From: Terriglobia bacterium
Lineage (GTDB): Bacteria > Acidobacteriota > Terriglobia > Bryobacterales > Bryobacteraceae
Direction: 5' to 3'
DNA: 64,000 nt
Assembly: GCA_025350105.1 (NCBI GenBank)
Contig: JANXYJ010000124.1
Span: 1 to 64,000, forward strand
Each line of letters starts with the position of its first letter. Position 1 is the first letter of the stretch. The position numbers and the translations under genes are program-made. Of this stretch, positions 59,055 to 64,000 are shown in pieces. Below the pieces are notes generated by a model, which was not told the origin of the DNA, made no database searches, and saw nothing but the letters and a program-made list of their open reading frames with translations.

Positions 59055-61085
59055 ATGGTAATCTCATCCAACCTTGAAAAAGAGCCTGAAAAGGCGCCTC
59101 ACAAAACACCTGCAGACCTCACACGCCGCGGCTTCATAGGCGCTGCAGCCGCCCTTGCTGCGGTGGCCAGCCCAACGGCGTCAGCACAAAGTCCAGCACG
59201 AGACGCATCACAAAAGTCGCCACCCATTCTCGACCTCGCCGATTGGAGCTACTCCTTCATCGGCGTTGAACACGCAACACTCGCGCGCGGCACCATCTGC
59301 AACGGCATGCAGATGTTCGTCGAACGTTTCATTCCCACCAACGTAGTTCATCCCTATTCCATCGTCTTGATTCACGGCGGCTGGGGGCAGGGTAGCGATT
59401 GGTTTAGCGCGCCCGACAGTGAACCGAAAGCCACCGCCCGCCGCGGCTGGGCGCAACTGCTGCTTGAACAAGGCTACAAAGTTTATGTGGTCGATCGCCC
59501 TGGCCAAGGCCGCAATCCCTACTTCCCCTGGACCCATGGTTATTTTGATGAAAAAGCTCCTACGCTAGAAGCCACGGCTCGTGCAATGAAATCCGATGTG
59601 AACGACCCTGCTGTTTTGCAGGCTGTCGCGAGTATGGGCCAGCCGATGGCCAACAACGCGGTCACGCAAAATGTTTGGCGCACCCGCGGAGCCATGCTGC
59701 TCGATCAAATCGGTCCAGCCATATTGATGACTCACGGCGACGGCGCCGTCTTCGCCTGGGTCACCGCGCAGGAACGGCCGCAATTGGTCAAAGGCATCGT
59801 TGCAGTTGAGCCGCCAGCCAACTCCGCGAATGGTCTCGATCTGAGTAAACTAAAGCAACTGCCCGTAGCCATCGTCGGCGCAGAGCCCACCAACACAAGT
59901 GCCGCGTCTCTCCGCCAAGCGGGCAGCATGGTTGAAGAGATACGCGGTGATGGCCCGATGATGATCTGGGAAAAAAGTAATCGCGAAGCTCTCGCGCCTA
60001 TTCTCACTTGGATGCAACAACACGAAACCGGCGTAACTATCTCCCGCACTACGGACCCCCATCCCAATCGCGAATCCACCGCGTTGAAACTCGCCGACCA
60101 AGGTTGTTTTTGGGTTGGTGGCCAACGCAAATCAATGCCGTATGGGACGGTGGTCACCGGCCAACAATATGTTCAGTACATGATTCCCGCCCAGCGCCGC
60201 TATCGCTACCCCGTGGTGATGATTCACGGCGGCGGCGGCCAGGGCACGCATATGATGGGCATTGGAGGCCGCCCCGGTTGGGTGCACTATTTCGTGCAAG
60301 CCGGTTACGCCGTCTATTGGGTTGACCGTCCTGGTTTCGGCCGCTCGCCTTATCATCCTGATACGCTCGGCCCCAGTCACCTGCGCAACGTTCCGGCCAT
60401 TGAAGGCCTGGTACAGAGCACCGCCGTTTTCAACACCGCGCAGTGGCCCGGCATCGGCGGCATGAACGATCCGCTGGTGGATCAATTCATGGCCTGCGAA
60501 GTGGGCAACGTTTCCGACGAAGCTTATCACAGTGATCTTGCCTGGGCCGGCGGCGCGGAATTGTTGGATCGCATCGGCCCGTGCATTTTGTTGACCCACG
60601 CATTCGGTGGTTTCTGGGGTTGGGGAGTGACCGATCGCCGCCCGAATCTGGTCAAGGCCATCATGGCGATGGAGATCAACAGCAATCCCTTCGTGGGCCA
60701 GTTTCGTTGGGGCTTAACTGCCGCGCCCATGACCTTCGATCCTCCCGTCACCGATGTATCGCAATTTAGATTCGTTGAAAAAGCCGAGGCGCCGGATTCG
60801 CCGATTCCACATGTTTCGCCGTATAAGCTACAAGCCGAACCCGCGCACAAATGGAAAAACTTGCAGGGCATGCCGGTAGGCTGGCTAACCAGTGAATTCG
60901 GCGGCGGCGGGTCGCCTGTTGCTCAGGTCGACTTCCTGAAACAGGTGGGTTGCGCCGCGGAAATGCTGCGCCTGCGCGATTTCGGTATCCACGGCAATGG
61001 CAATCTGATGCTGCTTGAGAAAAACAATCACGAAGTATTCACCGTAATCCGCGATTGGCTGGACCGCAAAGTGGGACGGGCGTAA
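59055..61085 (+). CDS. Secreted tandem alpha/beta-hydrolase with both nucleophiles replaced
   Basis: A 676-residue protein with a Tat-type signal (LTRRGFIGAAAALAAVASP). Two alpha/beta-hydrolase domains follow. Domain 1 opens IVLIHGGWGQGSDW near residue 103, with VYVVDRPGQGRNP; at the nucleophile elbow it reads MTHGDGA near residue 225. Domain 2 opens VVMIHGGGGQGTH near residue 385, with VYWVDRPGFGRSP; its elbow reads LTHAFGG near residue 513. In active relatives this elbow is THSxGG, so the Ser is Gly and Ala here. It is either a binding protein or uses other chemistry. The MFS gene starts at its stop codon. Confidence 0.8.
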   Translation: MVISSNLEKEPEKAPHKTPADLTRRGFIGAAAALAAVASPTASAQSPARDASQKSPPILDLADWSYSFIGVEHATLARGTICNGMQMFVERFIPTNVVHPYSIVLIHGGWGQGSDWFSAPDSEPKATARRGWAQLLLEQGYKVYVVDRPGQGRNPYFPWTHGYFDEKAPTLEATARAMKSDVNDPAVLQAVASMGQPMANNAVTQNVWRTRGAMLLDQIGPAILMTHGDGAVFAWVTAQERPQLVKGIVAVEPPANSANGLDLSKLKQLPVAIVGAEPTNTSAASLRQAGSMVEEIRGDGPMMIWEKSNREALAPILTWMQQHETGVTISRTTDPHPNRESTALKLADQGCFWVGGQRKSMPYGTVVTGQQYVQYMIPAQRRYRYPVVMIHGGGGQGTHMMGIGGRPGWVHYFVQAGYAVYWVDRPGFGRSPYHPDTLGPSHLRNVPAIEGLVQSTAVFNTAQWPGIGGMNDPLVDQFMACEVGNVSDEAYHSDLAWAGGAELLDRIGPCILLTHAFGGFWGWGVTDRRPNLVKAIMAMEINSNPFVGQFRWGLTAAPMTFDPPVTDVSQFRFVEKAEAPDSPIPHVSPYKLQAEPAHKWKNLQGMPVGWLTSEFGGGGSPVAQVDFLKQVGCAAEMLRLRDFGIHGNGNLMLLEKNNHEVFTVIRDWLDRKVGRA

Positions 61086-62380
61086 TGCTGTTGCCGTCGC
61101 CGGCAGCAACACAAATTCCAAAACAGGCCACGCTCAATCGCGCCTGGTACGTGGTGGCGCCGATGTTCACCCAGGTGGTTTTAGGCGTCCTCTACGCCTG
61201 GAGCGTCTTTCGCGGACCGCTCACTAAACTTCACGGCTGGACCGAAACGCAAACCATTACGCCCTATCGTTACTCGTTGCTCGCGCTGGCCGCGGGGACC
61301 GTGCTGGCTGGTTTTGTACAGGATCGCAAAGGCCCGCGCTTCGTCGAAACCATCAGCGGACTTTTGCTGGGCAGCGGCATGTTACTTGCCGCTTTTTGGA
61401 GCGATAGCGTCAGCGGCCTGACTTTTTCTTACGGCATTCTGGGTGGCCTGGGCGTGGGTTTCGGCTACGTCGCGCCGATCGCCACTTGCATCAAATGGTT
61501 CCCCGATCGCCGCGGCTTTATCGCCGGGCTGGCAGTGGTGGGTGCCGGCGTGGGGCCGGTTTTTTACGGACCATTTTTGCAAAGCCTGATTGGGCGCGAC
61601 TCCACGCAATTGGCGAACACGATACCGCGCACGTTTTTTATCTTGTCGGCGCTGTTCGTCGTGGCCGTGATTGGTTCCGCGCAATTCTATCGTTGGCCTG
61701 AAGCCGGATGGAAGCCCCAGGGTTGGACGCCACCGCCTGCGGCCCAAGTTGCTCGCGAGGAAAAATCACCAACACAAATGATCGCCACCTGGCAGTTTTA
61801 CGCTCTCTTCGTCGTATTCATGCTGGCCGCCTCGGTTGGTCTTACGGCAATCGGCATGGCCGCGCCGCTGCTCGATACTGTCACCGGCGCAAATGCGGCG
61901 GGTGTGAGTCTTGCGATGTCGGCGGGCCTCGCGCTCGGTTTCGTCAGCGTCTTTAATGGTGCCGGCCGCCTTGCGTGGGGCGCGTTATCGGATCGCCTGG
62001 GACGCAAGCCAACCACGGTGATACTGCTCGCCTGCGCCATTCTCACGTGCATACTCTTCTTGCGTCCCGCCTCCGGATATTGGCTCGTTTTCGCCGGCCT
62101 CTGCCTGGTCGCGTTCACTTATGGCGGCTGTCTTGCCTTAATGCCGTCCTTCATCGCGGACTACTATGGACCCCGCCACTTGGGTGCGAACTACAGTCTG
62201 TTGTTCGCGGCCTGGGGCATAGGCGGCTTCCTCGCACCCGGCTATTTCGCTTCTGTGTTGGACCGCTACAAATCAGCGGGAAATGTTTTGGGCGGCTACG
62301 GCGAAGTGTTTACCGAACTGGCTTTGTTTTCGCTAATCGCGCTGGCAATTGCCGCTGCTCTACGCCGGCCCGCGAAGTAG
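61085..62380 (+). CDS. MFS transporter, oxalate/formate antiporter (OFA) family
   Basis: A 431-residue protein with 12 predicted membrane segments. The start RAWYVVAPMFTQVVLGVLYAWSVF is characteristic of OFA transporters, and FQDRKG-like VQDRKGPRF and WGALSDRLGRKPT are the MFS loop motifs. The family exchanges dicarboxylates or other small organic anions. ATG 61085 overlaps the last base of the preceding stop (TAATG), so the transporter is coupled to the double hydrolase and probably carries its ligand or product. Confidence 0.87.
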   Translation: MLLPSPAATQIPKQATLNRAWYVVAPMFTQVVLGVLYAWSVFRGPLTKLHGWTETQTITPYRYSLLALAAGTVLAGFVQDRKGPRFVETISGLLLGSGMLLAAFWSDSVSGLTFSYGILGGLGVGFGYVAPIATCIKWFPDRRGFIAGLAVVGAGVGPVFYGPFLQSLIGRDSTQLANTIPRTFFILSALFVVAVIGSAQFYRWPEAGWKPQGWTPPPAAQVAREEKSPTQMIATWQFYALFVVFMLAASVGLTAIGMAAPLLDTVTGANAAGVSLAMSAGLALGFVSVFNGAGRLAWGALSDRLGRKPTTVILLACAILTCILFLRPASGYWLVFAGLCLVAFTYGGCLALMPSFIADYYGPRHLGANYSLLFAAWGIGGFLAPGYFASVLDRYKSAGNVLGGYGEVFTELALFSLIALAIAAALRRPAK

Positions 62381-62597
62381 ACAGCTGAACGTGAGCGCAT
62401 TCTGAATTGCGCAAAACCGTAAGCCGCGTTTTGGGCAACCGCCGTAAAATCATCGAAATAAAGGTAAATATCGCCCAAAAAGGCTAGCCGGAGGGCACGT
62501 TTCCATAGTGAGGGTGCTGAAAACTCAGTCGACGCGTCTGGCAGCGCGCCAGGCATCAACAAACGGAAAATGTTTTATGTGAAGACAAGAGACGCGT

Positions 62598-62861
62598 TTA
62601 ATGATGCTCGTTCTGATGCTCGCGGATGTGTTCCACCTCCGCCACTTTCTTGTCTTTCACGTCTTTGCTTGCAGCGTATCTTTGCCGCGCCTTTTGTACA
62701 TTCGCCGCGCTGATCCCCGACGAAGTGACTCCAATTCCCGTCGAGAGCAATTGCTCCAGCCGCTTGCTCTTGCACGCCGGGCACTGCACGACGGTTGCCT
62801 TCAGCACCAGCAATTCAAACGGATGCGCGCACTTCTTGCATTTGTAATCGTAGATAGGCAT
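62598..62861 (-). CDS. FmdB-type zinc ribbon protein
   Basis: An 87-residue protein: MPIYDYKCKKCAHPFELL with the first CxxC, VVQCPACKSKRLEQLLS with the second (Cys8, Cys11, Cys27, Cys30). This is the FmdB/CxxC_CxxC regulatory-type zinc ribbon. The remainder is a helical, charged tail ending in a His-rich patch (EHIREHQNEHH). Role unknown; it may bind nucleic acid or protein. It precedes no gene on its strand within 200 bp. Confidence 0.88.
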   Translation of the reverse strand: MPIYDYKCKKCAHPFELLVLKATVVQCPACKSKRLEQLLSTGIGVTSSGISAANVQKARQRYAASKDVKDKKVAEVEHIREHQNEHH

Positions 62862-62884
62862 TTCGAATTAGATCCTAGCAAAAA

Positions 62885-64000
62885 TCAGCTGCCGCGAATC
62901 AACCCCAATGCACTGGCGCCGCCGCGTTCCGGTTTCGCGCCCGCCGTTTCTGTTTCCGGAATGCTATCGCCTTCGCCCGGGGCCAAAAACATGTTGGCTT
63001 CCACGCCGTGTTGCCGCGTGTACAGATCCCAATAGCGCCCGCCCAAGGCGAAGAGCGATTCGTGCGTGCCACGCTCGACAATCTTTCCCGCTTCCACTAC
63101 CAGGATTTGATCGGCGCGGCGAATGGTCGATAGCCGGTGCGCAATCACAAACGTGGTCCGGCCTTTCATCAAATACTTCAGGCCTTCTTGGATTAACGCT
63201 TCGGATTCGGAATCCAGACTCGACGTGGCTTCGTCCAAAATCAAAATACGAGGGTCGGCCAAAATCGCCCGCGCGATGGACACGCGCTGCCGCTGTCCCC
63301 CGGAAAGTTTCACGCCGCGTTCGCCCACAATTGTGTCGTATTTCTTCTCGAAGTTTTCGGCGAACTCATCCACCCGCGCAATGCGGCAGGCTGCCAGAAT
63401 CTGTTCCCTGGTCGCGTTGGGCCGTGCAAACGCAATGTTCTCTTCAATCGTTCCGTCAAATAAGAACGTATCCTGCAAAACCACGCCCAACTGCGTTCGG
63501 AAACTATCCAAACGCACGGTGGACAAATCCACGCCATCCACCGAAACCTTGCCGGCGGTGGGCACGTGAAATGCGGCAATCAGACTGATAATCGTCGATT
63601 TGCCGGAGCCTGACGGTCCGACCAGCGCCGTCACCGTGCCTGGATTGGAGTGAAAACTCACATCGTACAAAACCTGTTTGCCGGCTTCATACGAAAAGCC
63701 AACCTGATCGAAAATCACTTCGCCGTTCACTGGGCCCAACGCCACCGTGCGGTTCGGGTCCTTATCTTCGGGGCGTTCTTGCAAAACTTCATGTGTGCGA
63801 TCGAGCCCCGCCAACGCTTCGGTGATTTGCGTGCCAATGCCCACCACGCCAAACACCGGCGCAACGAGAAAAGCCAAAAACGCCGTGAACGTCACAAATT
63901 CGCCCAACGAAAGCGACCCATTGAAAATCTGCCGCGAACCCACATACATCACGACCGCGCCGACGATACCCATCAGCACCGTGGCCGACAAACTCATGAA
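62885..64000 (-). CDS. ABC exporter, ATP-binding subunit with membrane domain (5' end outside window)
   Basis: The frame is still open at base 64000, so the N-terminal membrane part is missing. Present are the last membrane helices (VLMGIVGAVVMYVGSRQIF, LGEFVTFTAFLAFLVAPVF) and a complete nucleotide-binding domain: Walker A GPSGSGKST, Q-loop VLQDTFLFDGT, signature LSGGQRQRVSIARAI, Walker B ILILDEATSSLD and switch HRLSTIR. The layout is that of MsbA/LmrA-type half transporters exporting lipids, glycolipids or drugs. A C-terminal extension of about 40 residues (MFLAPGEGDSIPETETAGA) is unusual. Confidence 0.92.
   Translation of the reverse strand, partial: FMSLSATVLMGIVGAVVMYVGSRQIFNGSLSLGEFVTFTAFLAFLVAPVFGVVGIGTQITEALAGLDRTHEVLQERPEDKDPNRTVALGPVNGEVIFDQVGFSYEAGKQVLYDVSFHSNPGTVTALVGPSGSGKSTIISLIAAFHVPTAGKVSVDGVDLSTVRLDSFRTQLGVVLQDTFLFDGTIEENIAFARPNATREQILAACRIARVDEFAENFEKKYDTIVGERGVKLSGGQRQRVSIARAILADPRILILDEATSSLDSESEALIQEGLKYLMKGRTTFVIAHRLSTIRRADQILVVEAGKIVERGTHESLFALGGRYWDLYTRQHGVEANMFLAPGEGDSIPETETAGAKPERGGASALGLIRGS

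Noticed and set aside
62381-62597. Possible small gene or terminator between the MFS and FmdB-like genes
   Set aside because: No open frame with coding character and no stable hairpin followed by a T run; the gap holds nothing I can support.

Overview
The window is about 60% GC and densely packed, with genes on both strands and no intergenic gap above about 285 bp. I see no rRNA, tRNA, CRISPR array, prophage or complete insertion sequence. The protein families point to a soil Acidobacteriota, probably of the Bryobacteraceae/Solibacteres type. They include DUF6152 proteins, secreted proteins sharing a GHWEGDTLVV motif, a tannase-family esterase, an IPT/TIG protein with propeller-like repeats, PQQ/cytochrome c oxidoreductases, and Uma2 and ORF6N fragments. 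This assignment is inference from gene content; no marker tree was run.

Layout. 1-10.3 kb: the end of an M16 peptidase, a tannase-like esterase, a solute-binding protein, a GYD protein, a polysaccharide deacetylase, a PilZ protein, a secreted unknown, a maleate-isomerase-like enzyme and ribosomal protein S1. 10.6-14.1 kb: a complete de novo NAD operon, nadA-nadC-nadB. 14.2-14.65 kb: an antitoxin-like gene and a frameshifted ParE-type toxin. 14.7-30.2 kb: mostly housekeeping genes (lysS, LolC/E permease, methyltransferase, GT39-like glycosyltransferase, TfoX, DUF192, msrA, rimO, yacG, pgpA, cinA, HDOD, a shortened FadJ-like protein, PaaI, YceI). 30.2-36.5 kb: redoxin-DsbD fusion, P450, type-B carboxylesterase, nickel lactate racemase. 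44.3-36.5 kb, minus strand: a long gene run with a BNR protein, hmgA, a cytochrome c-PQQ dehydrogenase, two GHWEGDTLVV proteins, DUF6152 and a Gfo/Idh/MocA oxidoreductase. 44.3-50.8 kb: a MetE-like methyltransferase, a thioesterase, DAHP synthase, glgC and a second DUF6152/GHWEGDTLVV pair. 50.9-59.0 kb: a nucleotide-heptose cluster. 59.1-64 kb: a double alpha/beta-hydrolase, an OFA-type MFS transporter, an FmdB-like zinc ribbon and the end of an ABC exporter.

The strongest new signal is upstream of DAHP synthase. A promoter-like -10 lies almost directly before a 19-residue open frame, MLFATTSSFRFTYWRYFSV, in which seven residues are aromatic. It is followed by competing RNA arms and a perfect rho-independent terminator. 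This reads as a transcription attenuator sensing charged Phe/Tyr/Trp tRNAs at the entry to the shikimate pathway.

The second is the heptose cluster: transaldolase, SIS isomerase, GHMP kinase, GmhB phosphatase and a nucleotidyltransferase fused to an FAD-dependent oxidoreductase, with a glycosyltransferase, an epimerase and a methyltransferase. Together they could take sedoheptulose 7-phosphate to a nucleotide-activated, modified heptose for a surface glycan. Short exact tandem duplications of 12-21 bp recur across the window, both in genes (always in frame) and between genes, and look like a genome-specific mutational habit.
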